A stretch of DNA of 7,128 nt from an uncultured Sphingobium sp. (GTDB lineage: Bacteria; Pseudomonadota; Alphaproteobacteria; Sphingomonadales; Sphingomonadaceae), in NCBI GenBank assembly GCA_913773715.1, contig CAJYHD010000254.1, forward strand, positions 1 through 7,128. Reading direction: 5' to 3'. Positions 1 to 5,673 of this stretch are shown here, one piece after another. The notes beneath the pieces are model-generated. The model worked only from the letters and a program-made list of their open reading frames with translations. It was not told where the DNA came from and made no database searches. The position numbers and the translations under genes were made by a program. Numbering within the stretch: the first letter of the stretch is position 1; every line of letters starts with the position of its first letter.

Positions 1-250
1 CGGCCACACCGCGATCACCCCGATCGCCTCCACCCCCATCGAAACGCTGGCGACGCAGATCGACGCGACCCGCTTCTATGGCAGCGGCGCGCAGGCGCTT
101 GTGACCGCAAAGGGATCGGGAACCGCAGTCGCGCTCTACCCGGACGCGGCAGACTATCCCCTCATCGCCGGTCTGCCCCCGCTCGCCCCCAGCCCGATCT
201 ATGGTCGCGGCGCGGACGCGATGACCATGGCGGAACGCGCCGCGTCATGA
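1..250 (+). CDS. tsaB: TsaB, tRNA t6A37 threonylcarbamoyltransferase complex subunit (C-terminal part)
   Basis: Only the last 82 codons are present; the reading frame (codons from base 2) is open to the left edge and ends at a TGA at 248-250. TsaB is the inactive-kinase-fold partner that, with TsaD and TsaE, transfers the threonylcarbamoyl group to A37 of ANN-decoding tRNAs in the cytoplasm. The visible support is the C-terminal pattern: a segment reading PIAST-PIETLATQ, and near the end a PIYGRGADAM stretch that matches the usual TsaB ending (P-x-Y-x-RG-A-D/E-A). The stop overlaps the rimI start in an ATGA arrangement, and tsaB-rimI is a classic gene pair, which strengthens the call. The N-terminal ASKHA fold region lies outside the window and cannot be examined. 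Confidence 0.8.
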   Translation, partial: GHTAITPIASTPIETLATQIDATRFYGSGAQALVTAKGSGTAVALYPDAADYPLIAGLPPLAPSPIYGRGADAMTMAERAAS

Positions 251-726
251 TCCCCGGCCTCGCCTTCGACCTCCATGAAGACGGCGATCGCGCCGCCTTT
301 GCAGACACGATGACCGTCATGGCCGCTGCTTTCGATCCCGCGTATGGAGAAGCATGGACCTTGCCTCAACTGGCGGGCGTCATGACGTTGCCCGGCACAT
401 GGCTCACCTTGGCGCGTGTCGATGCCGCGCCGCTTGGCTTTGCGCTGGTCCGCTCCGTGCTGGATGAATGCGAACTTCTGCTTCTCGCCGTAGAACCTCT
501 GTGGCGAGGCCGGGGGGTCGGGGAACAACTGCTGAATGACAGCCTGCGCACTGCGCGCCGCCGCGGCATTACTTCGATGAACCTTGAGGTACGATCGACC
601 AATCCCGCCGTACGCCTGTACGAGAAGGTCGGCTTCGAATTCGTGCATCGCCGCCCCGGTTACTATCGCGGCAATGACGGTCAACTTCATGACGCGCTCA
701 GCTTCCGCAAGGATATGTTGCTGTAG
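247..726 (+). CDS. rimI: RimI-like ribosomal protein bS18 / protein N-acetyltransferase (GNAT family)
   Basis: A 159-residue single-domain GNAT acetyltransferase, the usual length for RimI, which transfers acetyl from acetyl-CoA to the N-terminal alanine of ribosomal protein bS18 and to some other N-termini. The acetyl-CoA pyrophosphate loop (motif A) is RGRGVG at residues 87-92, following the beta strand LLLLAVEP (77-84). A LEVRSTNPAVRLYEKVGF segment at 113-130 is the RimI signature; Glu114 and Tyr125 appear to correspond to the catalytic Glu and Tyr known in the enterobacterial enzyme, with one residue less between them. A final RRPGYY block (135-140) also fits. The ATG at 247 overlaps the tsaB stop by 4 bases, implying translational coupling. 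A different GNAT substrate is possible, but the tsaB neighbour favours RimI. Confidence 0.85.
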   Translation: MIPGLAFDLHEDGDRAAFADTMTVMAAAFDPAYGEAWTLPQLAGVMTLPGTWLTLARVDAAPLGFALVRSVLDECELLLLAVEPLWRGRGVGEQLLNDSLRTARRRGITSMNLEVRSTNPAVRLYEKVGFEFVHRRPGYYRGNDGQLHDALSFRKDMLL

Positions 727-833
727 GTCGATAAGCGCTTGCACCTGCACTCTGCCGGGTTTACCGGGCCGATACCGCTCCTGAAATCGAAAAACTTGGG
801 CGGGTCGCATCGAGTAAAGATTTTGCAGGAAGC

Positions 834-1259
834 ATGAAAATGGACGCTGATTCCGCTCCGAACGAGCTGCTCATTACTTTGACGTCGGACATCGTGGCTG
901 CCCATGTATCTAACAACAGTGTCGCCGTTTCCGATGTGTCCGCGCTGATCCAGAGTGTCCACGCCGCGCTCTCGAATCTGAACCAGCCCGCGCCGGAACC
1001 GGAAGCGAAGCCCGAACCCGCCGTTTCGGTCCGCGCCTCGATCAAGCCCGATTACATCGTCTGCCTAGAAGACGGCAAGAAACTGAAGATGTTGAAGCGT
1101 CACCTTATGACGCATTATCAGATGACGCCGGAAGATTATCGCGCCAAGTGGAACCTGCCCGCCGACTATCCGATGGTCGCGCCCAACTATGCCGAACAGC
1201 GCCGCAGCCTGGCGAAGAAGATCGGCCTCGGCACCGCGCGCCGCCGGTCGGGCAAATAA
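834..1259 (+). CDS. mucR: MucR/Ros family zinc-finger transcriptional regulator
   Basis: A 141-residue DNA-binding protein of the alphaproteobacterial Ros/MucR family, whose members repress or silence surface polysaccharide, motility and cell-cycle genes at AT-rich sites. Residues 11-50 match the conserved N-terminal region (LTSDIVAAHVSNNSV) involved in self-association. Residues 51-70 are a Pro/Glu/Ala-rich linker. The DNA-binding domain spans about 71-135. The zinc ligands follow the Ros spacing but the second Cys is Asp: Cys77-x2-Asp80-x9-His90-x3-His94. It is followed by the conserved TPEDYRAKWNLPADYPMVAPNYA block (98-120), an SLAKKIGLG helix and a basic tail. The start at 834 is preceded by AGGA at 827-830; a second ATG at 840 is possible but closer to that site. 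The upstream gap (727-833) has AT-richer patches suitable for autoregulation, but I see no convincing -35/-10 pair. The gene is probably transcribed alone. Confidence 0.92.
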   Translation: MKMDADSAPNELLITLTSDIVAAHVSNNSVAVSDVSALIQSVHAALSNLNQPAPEPEAKPEPAVSVRASIKPDYIVCLEDGKKLKMLKRHLMTHYQMTPEDYRAKWNLPADYPMVAPNYAEQRRSLAKKIGLGTARRRSGK

Positions 1260-1286
1260 GCCGCCCATCTGCCGCATTCGACAAAA

Positions 1287-1312
1287 GGTTGCGTCGCCGA
1301 CGCGCCCCTTTT
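1287..1312 (+). terminator. Possible rho-independent terminator after mucR
   Basis: A short GC stem, GCGTC (1291-1295) with GACGC (1299-1303) and a GCC loop, can be extended by GG/CC pairs around a bulge. It is followed by CCCC and then four Ts at 1309-1312. It starts about 30 bases after the mucR stop and before fur, where transcription would be expected to end. The core stem is only five pairs and the T-run is short, so this is a weak candidate. Confidence 0.35.
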
Positions 1313-1321
1313 CCATATCGG

Positions 1322-1341
1322 GGAAAGCGGCTAGGCTTTCC
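1322..1341 (+). other. Perfect 7-bp inverted repeat upstream of fur
   Basis: GGAAAGC (1322-1328) and GCTTTCC (1335-1341) are perfect inverted copies separated by six bases, ending 37 bases before the fur start. No T-run follows, so it does not look like a terminator. It may be an operator or a 5'-leader hairpin in the fur promoter region. It does not resemble the classical enterobacterial Fur box. The function is unknown, and a chance origin cannot be excluded in GC-rich DNA. Confidence 0.3.
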
Positions 1342-1378
1342 GAGATAAATCATCTGCCCGAAGTGAGCGAGCCACCGC

Positions 1379-1801
1379 ATGAACCGTAAGATCGACGTCG
1401 AAGCCCTGTGCCATGAAAAGGGGTTGCGCATCACCGAACAGCGCCGCGTCATCGCGCAGGTGTTGAGCGACGCCATGGATCATCCCGATGTCGAGGAGCT
1501 GCACCGCCGGTCCGCCGCGATCGATCCGGGCATTTCGATCGCCACCGTCTATCGCACCGTGCGGTTGTTCGAGGAAGCGGGCATTCTCGACCGTCACGAT
1601 TTCGGCGATGGCCGCGCCCGTTACGAGGCTGCGCCGGAATCGCATCACGATCATCTGATCGACGTCGAAACCGGCAACGTCATCGAATTCGTCGACCCGG
1701 AACTGGAGCAGTTGCAGAAGCAGATCGCCGAAAAACTGGGCTTCCGCCTCGTCGATCACCGCATGGAGCTATACGGCGTCGCCATCGACCGCAAGAACTG
1801 A
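1379..1801 (+). CDS. fur: Fur family metal-dependent transcriptional regulator (Fur/Mur type)
   Basis: A 140-residue Fur-family repressor, of standard length. The N-terminal winged helix (about 10-85) contains GLRITEQRRVIAQVL (15-29) and the recognition helix ISIATVYRTVRLFEEAGIL (52-70), the best-conserved part of the family. The dimerisation/metal domain contains HHDHLID at 89-95, and His35, Glu86, His89, Asp91, Glu104 and His127 are plausible metal ligands. There is no CxxC pair: the position normally held by the structural zinc cysteines reads DVETGNVIEF, as in alphaproteobacterial Fur/Mur. It lacks the Irr haem signature. It therefore probably senses Fe(II) or Mn(II); which one cannot be told from sequence. 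The ATG at 1379 has only a poor GA-rich ribosome site upstream. The stop is four bases before plsC, so fur appears to head the downstream cluster. Confidence 0.92.
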   Translation: MNRKIDVEALCHEKGLRITEQRRVIAQVLSDAMDHPDVEELHRRSAAIDPGISIATVYRTVRLFEEAGILDRHDFGDGRARYEAAPESHHDHLIDVETGNVIEFVDPELEQLQKQIAEKLGFRLVDHRMELYGVAIDRKN

Positions 1802-1805
1802 CGCC

Positions 1806-2567
1806 TTGGCGCCGCTGCGCCGGGCGCGACGGATCGCGGCGCTGGTCGCGGTCCTGTTGCTCTGCCTTGCCCCCCATCTGATCTGGAAGGCGCTGCGCCG
1901 CCCATCCCCCTGGCCGCCGCGCTTCCTGGGACTTGCCGCGCAGGCTGTGGGCGCCCGCGTCCGGGTCGAAGGCAAGCGCGCTGACAGCGACATCTTCATC
2001 CTCGCCAATCATGTCAGCTGGATCGACATATTGGCGCTGGGCGGCGCAAGCGGCGCTGCCTTCGTCTCGAAGGATGGCGTCGCCAAATGGCCAGTGATCG
2101 GCTGGCTCGCCGCGCAGAACAACACGCTGTTCGTCTCGCGCGACCGGCGCGCCTCGCTCTCCGGCCAGATGGACGCGCTGCGCGCCGCGATCGGCGGGCA
2201 TCAGCCGGTCGCGCTCTTCCCAGAAGGCACGACGAGCGACGGCACCACCCTCCTGCCCTTCAAGCCCTCGCTGCTCGCCGTGTTGCTGCCCCCGCCGCGC
2301 TCCGTCCTGATTCAGCCGGTGCATATCGATTACGGCCCAGACGTCGCCTCGATCGCCTGGGTGGGGGATGAACAGGCGGGCGCGAACGCCATGCGCCTGC
2401 TGGGCCGTAAGGGGCCGCTGCCCGTCACCATCCGCTATCTCGAACCCTTCGACCCCGCCGAGTGCGCCGATCGCAAGGTTATCGCCATGCTCGCTCGCGA
2501 TCGGATCGCCGCCAGCATCGCCGCACATCAGCAGCGCCCTTCCGCTAACCCCCTGCCCCCTGTATAG
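1806..2567 (+). CDS. plsC: 1-acyl-sn-glycerol-3-phosphate acyltransferase (PlsC family)
   Basis: A 253-residue membrane-associated acyltransferase that would convert lysophosphatidic acid to phosphatidic acid. A basic N-terminus (LRRARR) is followed by a hydrophobic segment at about 11-28, likely a membrane anchor. Family motifs appear in order: NHVSWID with catalytic His69 and Asp74 (HX4D), FVSRD (109-113, motif II), FPEGTTSDG (138-146, motif III, acceptor binding) and IQPVHI (169-174, motif IV). The start is assigned to TTG at 1806. No ATG or GTG is found in frame nearby, and starting later would cut into the hydrophobic segment. The TTG lies four bases after the fur stop without a clear Shine-Dalgarno sequence, suggesting coupled translation. 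An OlsA-type lyso-ornithine lipid acyltransferase is a possible alternative, since that family shares the same motifs. Confidence 0.87.
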   Translation: MAPLRRARRIAALVAVLLLCLAPHLIWKALRRPSPWPPRFLGLAAQAVGARVRVEGKRADSDIFILANHVSWIDILALGGASGAAFVSKDGVAKWPVIGWLAAQNNTLFVSRDRRASLSGQMDALRAAIGGHQPVALFPEGTTSDGTTLLPFKPSLLAVLLPPPRSVLIQPVHIDYGPDVASIAWVGDEQAGANAMRLLGRKGPLPVTIRYLEPFDPAECADRKVIAMLARDRIAASIAAHQQRPSANPLPPV

Positions 2568-2576
2568 CTGAACCCC

Positions 2577-3953
2577 ATGAATCGTAACGACGCGCCCAAA
2601 GCCCCTGCCAAGACGACCCCGGCCACCTTCCACGTCAAATCCTTCGGCTGCCAGATGAACGTCTATGACGGCGAGCGCATGGCCGAAATGCTGGGCACGC
2701 GCGGCATGACGGCGGCAGCGGATGGCGCGCAAGCCGACCTCGTCATCCTCAACACCTGCCACATCCGCGAAAAGGCGGTGGACAAGGTCTATTCCGACAT
2801 AGGCCGCCTGACGCGCGAGGACGGAACGCGCCCGATGATCGCCGTCGCCGGCTGCGTCGCGCAGGCCGAAGGCGCAGAAATCAGCCGCCGCGCCAAGAGC
2901 GTCGATATCGTCGTCGGCCCGCAGGCCTATCACCGCTTGCCCGACCTCATCGACAAGGCGGGACGCGGAGAGGAAGCCGTCGATACCGACATGCCCGCTG
3001 CCTCCAAATTCGGCGCGCTGCCGGGCCGCGCGAAGCAGACACGCCCGACCGCATTCCTCACCATCATGGAAGGCTGCGACAAATTCTGCACCTATTGCGT
3101 GGTCCCCTATACGCGCGGCGCGGAGATCAGCCGGAGCTGGACCGCCATCCTCGATGAAGCCAAAGCGCTGGTCGACGGCGGCGCGCGGGAAATCACGCTG
3201 CTCGGCCAGAACGTCAACGCCTGGACCGGCGAGGATGATCGCGGCCGGATGCAGGGCATGGACGGTCTCGTCCGCGAACTGGCGAAGATAGATGCGTTGA
3301 AGCGCATTCGCTACACAACCAGCCACCCCAACGACATGAGCGACGGCCTGATCGCCGCGCATGGCGAAGTGGACAAGCTGATGCCCTTCCTCCACCTGCC
3401 GGTGCAGTCGGGCAACGACCGCGTGCTGCGCGCCATGAACCGCAGCCACACCGCCGACAGCTATCTCCGCATCATCGAGCGCGTCCGGCAGGCCCGGCCC
3501 GACATCGCGATCTCTGGGGACTTCATCGTCGGCTTCCCCGGCGAGACCGACGCGGAGTTCGGAGATACTCTGAAGATCGTCGAGCAAGTGCGTTATGCGC
3601 AATGCTATTCTTTCAAGTACAGCCCCCGCCCCGGCACCCCCGCCGCCGACATGGACGGCCAGATCCCGATGGACGTCATGGACGACCGTCTTGCCCGCCT
3701 ACAGGCGCTGCTCAACCGCCAGCAGGCCGAATTCAACGCCGCTACGGTCGGTCGCCGCACCGATATCCTGCTCGAACGGCAGGGGCGCTATCCCGGCCAG
3801 CTCATAGGCAAATCGCCATGGCTGCAATCTGTCCATTTCACTGTCTCGCCAACCATGCCGGACCTTTCCATCGGCGACATGGTTGAAGTCGATATCATCA
3901 GCGCCGGTGCGAACAGTCTCGCCGGCGAACCCAGCAGGAGGAAGGCCGCTTGA
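2577..3953 (+). CDS. miaB: MiaB, tRNA-2-methylthio-N6-isopentenyladenosine-37 methylthiotransferase
   Basis: A 458-residue radical-SAM enzyme that adds a methylthio group to i6A37 of tRNAs reading UNN codons, using two 4Fe-4S clusters. All three domains are visible. The N-terminal UPF0004 domain has the auxiliary-cluster cysteines Cys25 (FGCQMNVYD), Cys61 (NTCHIREKA) and Cys93 (AGCVAQ). The radical SAM core has Cys167-x3-Cys171-x2-Cys174 in EGCDKFCTYCVVPYTRG, then GQNVNAW (about 210-216), LPVQSGND and GFPGET. A TRAM RNA-binding domain covers about 385-450. CHIREKA and the preserved TRG after the cluster fit MiaB better than the RimO or MtaB paralogues. It starts nine bases after plsC with no obvious ribosome site. 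With tsaB in the same window, two position-37 tRNA modification genes lie close together. Confidence 0.97.
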   Translation: MNRNDAPKAPAKTTPATFHVKSFGCQMNVYDGERMAEMLGTRGMTAAADGAQADLVILNTCHIREKAVDKVYSDIGRLTREDGTRPMIAVAGCVAQAEGAEISRRAKSVDIVVGPQAYHRLPDLIDKAGRGEEAVDTDMPAASKFGALPGRAKQTRPTAFLTIMEGCDKFCTYCVVPYTRGAEISRSWTAILDEAKALVDGGAREITLLGQNVNAWTGEDDRGRMQGMDGLVRELAKIDALKRIRYTTSHPNDMSDGLIAAHGEVDKLMPFLHLPVQSGNDRVLRAMNRSHTADSYLRIIERVRQARPDIAISGDFIVGFPGETDAEFGDTLKIVEQVRYAQCYSFKYSPRPGTPAADMDGQIPMDVMDDRLARLQALLNRQQAEFNAATVGRRTDILLERQGRYPGQLIGKSPWLQSVHFTVSPTMPDLSIGDMVEVDIISAGANSLAGEPSRRKAA

Positions 3954-3963
3954 ACCAAAACCT

Positions 3964-3995
3964 CGTTCGTCCCGCAGCGACGGGAACCCATCTCA
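3964..3995 (+). repeat. Degenerate REP-like hairpin between miaB and phoH
   Basis: This 32-base stretch aligns without gaps to the REP copy at 6638-6669 with 23 identical positions. It keeps the CCCGC...CGGGAA arms and the flanking CCATCTC. The remaining stem is TCCCG (3970-3974) with CGGGA (3981-3985) around a six-base loop. The rest of the 101-base gap, apart from the phoH ribosome site, shows nothing recognisable. It is likely an old copy of the same element decayed by mutation; alignment by eye cannot exclude chance similarity. Confidence 0.5.
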
Positions 3996-4040
3996 AACCG
4001 ATCCGGCTGCGACGCGGTCGAACGGGATGGCGGACGAGGA

Positions 4041-4047
4041 AAGGAGG
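4041..4047 (+). promoter_or_regulatory. Strong ribosome binding site of phoH
   Basis: AAGGAGG, almost a full anti-16S complement, ends seven bases before the ATG at 4055. It is the strongest ribosome site in the window and fixes the phoH start. It also means phoH need not rely on coupling to miaB, which ends about 100 bases upstream. Confidence 0.85.
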
Positions 4048-4054
4048 CTGATCC

Positions 4055-5053
4055 ATGAGCAAGAAACCGCATCATCGCGGCGAAACCGCAGAGCGCGCCC
4101 GCGTTGAAGTCACTTTCGATCGCCCGCATTTGCTCGGCACATTGTTCGGTCAATATGACCGCAATCTCGTCGCTATCGAAAACCGCCTGGGCGTCTATAT
4201 CGCCGCGCGCGGCAACAAGCTCCAGATCGAGGGCGACGCCGAAGCCGCAGCCCGCGCCCGCGACGTCATGACCGGCCTCTACAACCGTATCGTCTCCGGG
4301 CAGGAGATCGACACCGGCGCGGTCGAGGCCGTCATCGCCATGTCGTCCGAACCGACACTCGATGGCATCATCCGCCACGACGTCGCTGAATCCCCCAAGG
4401 TGATGATCCGCACGCGCAAGAAGACCATCGTCCCGCGCAGCGCGACGCAGGTCGCCTATATGGAGGCGCTGACCCGCAACGACATCATCTTCGCGCTTGG
4501 CCCGGCCGGCACCGGCAAGACCTACCTCGCCGTCGCGCAGGCGGTGAGCCAGCTCATCACCGGCAGCGTCGATCGCCTGATCCTGTCCCGCCCCGCCGTC
4601 GAAGCGGGCGAGCGGCTGGGCTTTCTGCCCGGCGATATGAAGGAGAAGGTCGATCCCTATCTGCGCCCGATCTACGACGCGCTCTACGACACGCTGCCCG
4701 CCGAGCAGGTCGAGCGTCGCATCGCGTCGGGCGAGATCGAGATCGCGCCGCTCGCCTTCATGCGCGGCCGCACCCTCGCCAACGCCTTCATCGTGCTGGA
4801 CGAGGCGCAGAACACCACGATCGCGCAGATGAAGATGTTCCTCACCCGCTTCGGCGAAGGCAGTCGCATGGTCATCTGCGGCGATCCGCGTCAGGTCGAC
4901 TTGCCGCAACCGGGCATTTCGGGCCTGGCCGATGCGGTCAATCGCCTCGACGGGGTGGAGGGCATCGCGATGATCCCGTTCGGCATCGGCGACGTCGTCC
5001 GCCATCCCGTCGTCGGCCGCGTCGTTCAGGCCTATGAGGGACCGGATGCCTAA
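4055..5053 (+). CDS. phoH: PhoH/YbeZ family ATPase
   Basis: A 332-residue cytoplasmic P-loop NTPase of the PhoH (YbeZ) family, thought to act with YbeY in RNA processing and ribosome quality control. Its exact activity, probably helicase-like, is not settled. Residues about 15-85 form the KH-like N-terminal region, with LFGQYDRNLVAIENRLGV (30-47) and GNKLQIEGD. The ATPase core begins near 125. Walker A is GPAGTGKT at 149-156, with the PhoH-specific LSRPAVEAGERLGFLPGD (177-194). Walker B is FIVLDEAQN at 245-253, and GDPRQVDLP at 276-284 is the sensor segment. The C-terminal FGIGDVVRHPVVGRVVQAYE is the usual PhoH ending. The order miaB-phoH-ybeY-corC matches many proteobacteria. The stop is followed within 10 bases by a large palindrome. 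Confidence 0.96.
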   Translation: MSKKPHHRGETAERARVEVTFDRPHLLGTLFGQYDRNLVAIENRLGVYIAARGNKLQIEGDAEAAARARDVMTGLYNRIVSGQEIDTGAVEAVIAMSSEPTLDGIIRHDVAESPKVMIRTRKKTIVPRSATQVAYMEALTRNDIIFALGPAGTGKTYLAVAQAVSQLITGSVDRLILSRPAVEAGERLGFLPGDMKEKVDPYLRPIYDALYDTLPAEQVERRIASGEIEIAPLAFMRGRTLANAFIVLDEAQNTTIAQMKMFLTRFGEGSRMVICGDPRQVDLPQPGISGLADAVNRLDGVEGIAMIPFGIGDVVRHPVVGRVVQAYEGPDA

Positions 5054-5063
5054 CCCAAAGATA

Positions 5064-5140
5064 CCGTTCGGTTCGAGCATCTTCGAGCCTGTCGAGAAGC
5101 GCCGATCGAGAACCATTTTCGACATGCTCGAACCGAACGG
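5064..5140 (+). repeat. Palindromic intergenic element with 17-bp perfect arms (phoH-ybeY)
   Basis: Bases 5064-5080 and 5124-5140 are exact inverted copies over 17 bases (arm begins CCGTTCGGTTCGAG). The 43 bases between can fold further. CTTC (5081-5084) can pair with GAAG (5096-5099). TCGAGAA (5106-5112) pairs with TTTTCGA (5116-5122), including one G-T wobble, around a CCA loop. The whole could form a stem with two branches in DNA or RNA. It fills the gap: it starts 10 bases after the phoH stop and ends 12 bases before the ybeY ATG. TTCGAG/CTCGAA-type palindromes of this kind are, as I recall, common dispersed repeats in sphingomonads, so a small non-autonomous element is the likely origin. 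No gene is encoded. Confidence 0.85.
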
Positions 5141-5143
5141 AGG
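5139..5143 (+). promoter_or_regulatory. ybeY ribosome binding site overlapping the palindrome end
   Basis: GGAGG lies nine bases before the ybeY ATG at 5153. Its first two bases are the last two of the right arm of the palindrome, so the folded RNA stem would reach into or stack against the ribosome site. This could reduce or modulate initiation; the effect is inferred. Confidence 0.75.
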
Positions 5144-5152
5144 AAAGCAAAG

Positions 5153-5671
5153 ATGATCGAAGTGGCCCTCCTCCACGAATCCGGCTGGCCCGATATCGAT
5201 TGGGAACTGCTCGCCCAGCGCGCCGTCGCGGCCGCGATCGCGCACAGCCCGTACAACACCTTCGTCACCGCCCCGGCGCTTTACGAAGTCGCGGTCAAGC
5301 TCACCTCCGACGAGGAAGTGCATCAGCTCAACCGCACCTATCGCGACAAGGACAAGCCGACCAACGTCCTTTCCTTCCCCATGGTGCAGGACGATCTGCT
5401 TCAGGCGACCGCCAACACCGATGACGGCGAAGTGCTGCTGGGCGACATCGTACTGGCCGAGGGCGTATGCGCTGCGGAAGCTGCGGAAAAGGGCATATCG
5501 ATCGCGGATCATGCCGCGCATCTCATCGTCCACGGCACTTTTCATTTGCTTGGCTACGACCATATGGACGACAATGAGGCCGAAGCGATGGAAGCGCTCG
5601 AAATCGCGGCGCTTGGTCATCTCGGCCTTTCCGATCCCTATGGGGATCGCGCAACAGGGGATCATAACTGA
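5153..5671 (+). CDS. ybeY: YbeY, rRNA maturation endoribonuclease
   Basis: A 172-residue metal-dependent single-strand endoribonuclease (UPF0054) required for 16S rRNA 3'-end maturation and 70S quality control. The zinc site is complete: HGTFHLLGYDH at 127-137 gives His127, His131 and His137. The conserved substrate-channel segment LNRTYRDKDKPTNVLSFP (59-76), including Arg61, and LLGDIVLA (95-102) are present. The length is slightly above the roughly 155 residues of the enterobacterial protein, because of extra residues near 82-92 and a C-terminal tail rich in Asp/Gly. The ATG at 5153 follows GGAGG. The stop at 5669-5671 is two bases before corC. Pairing with phoH upstream is the usual arrangement and fits their suspected joint function. 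Confidence 0.96.
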   Translation: MIEVALLHESGWPDIDWELLAQRAVAAAIAHSPYNTFVTAPALYEVAVKLTSDEEVHQLNRTYRDKDKPTNVLSFPMVQDDLLQATANTDDGEVLLGDIVLAEGVCAAEAAEKGISIADHAAHLIVHGTFHLLGYDHMDDNEAEAMEALEIAALGHLGLSDPYGDRATGDHN

Positions 5672-5673
5672 CA

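Noticed and set aside
755..774. CCGG...CCGG inverted repeat upstream of mucR
   Set aside because: Only four base pairs hold without mismatches. That is too common in GC-rich DNA to be called an operator or terminator.
797..822. TTGGGC and TAAAGA as a possible mucR promoter
   Set aside because: The spacing between the two is about 13 bases, too short for a standard sigma-70-type promoter, and neither box is close to consensus.
1680..3602. A 640-codon open frame on the minus strand opposite plsC and miaB
   Set aside because: It lies antisense to two clear enzymes with intact motifs. Its translation is rich in Arg, Gly, Ala and Asp with no recognisable domain, as expected from the mirror of GC-rich codon use.
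3883..4107. A 74-codon plus-strand frame bridging the miaB-phoH gap
   Set aside because: It overlaps the end of miaB and the beginning of phoH in another frame, includes the decayed REP, and has no ribosome site or known motif.
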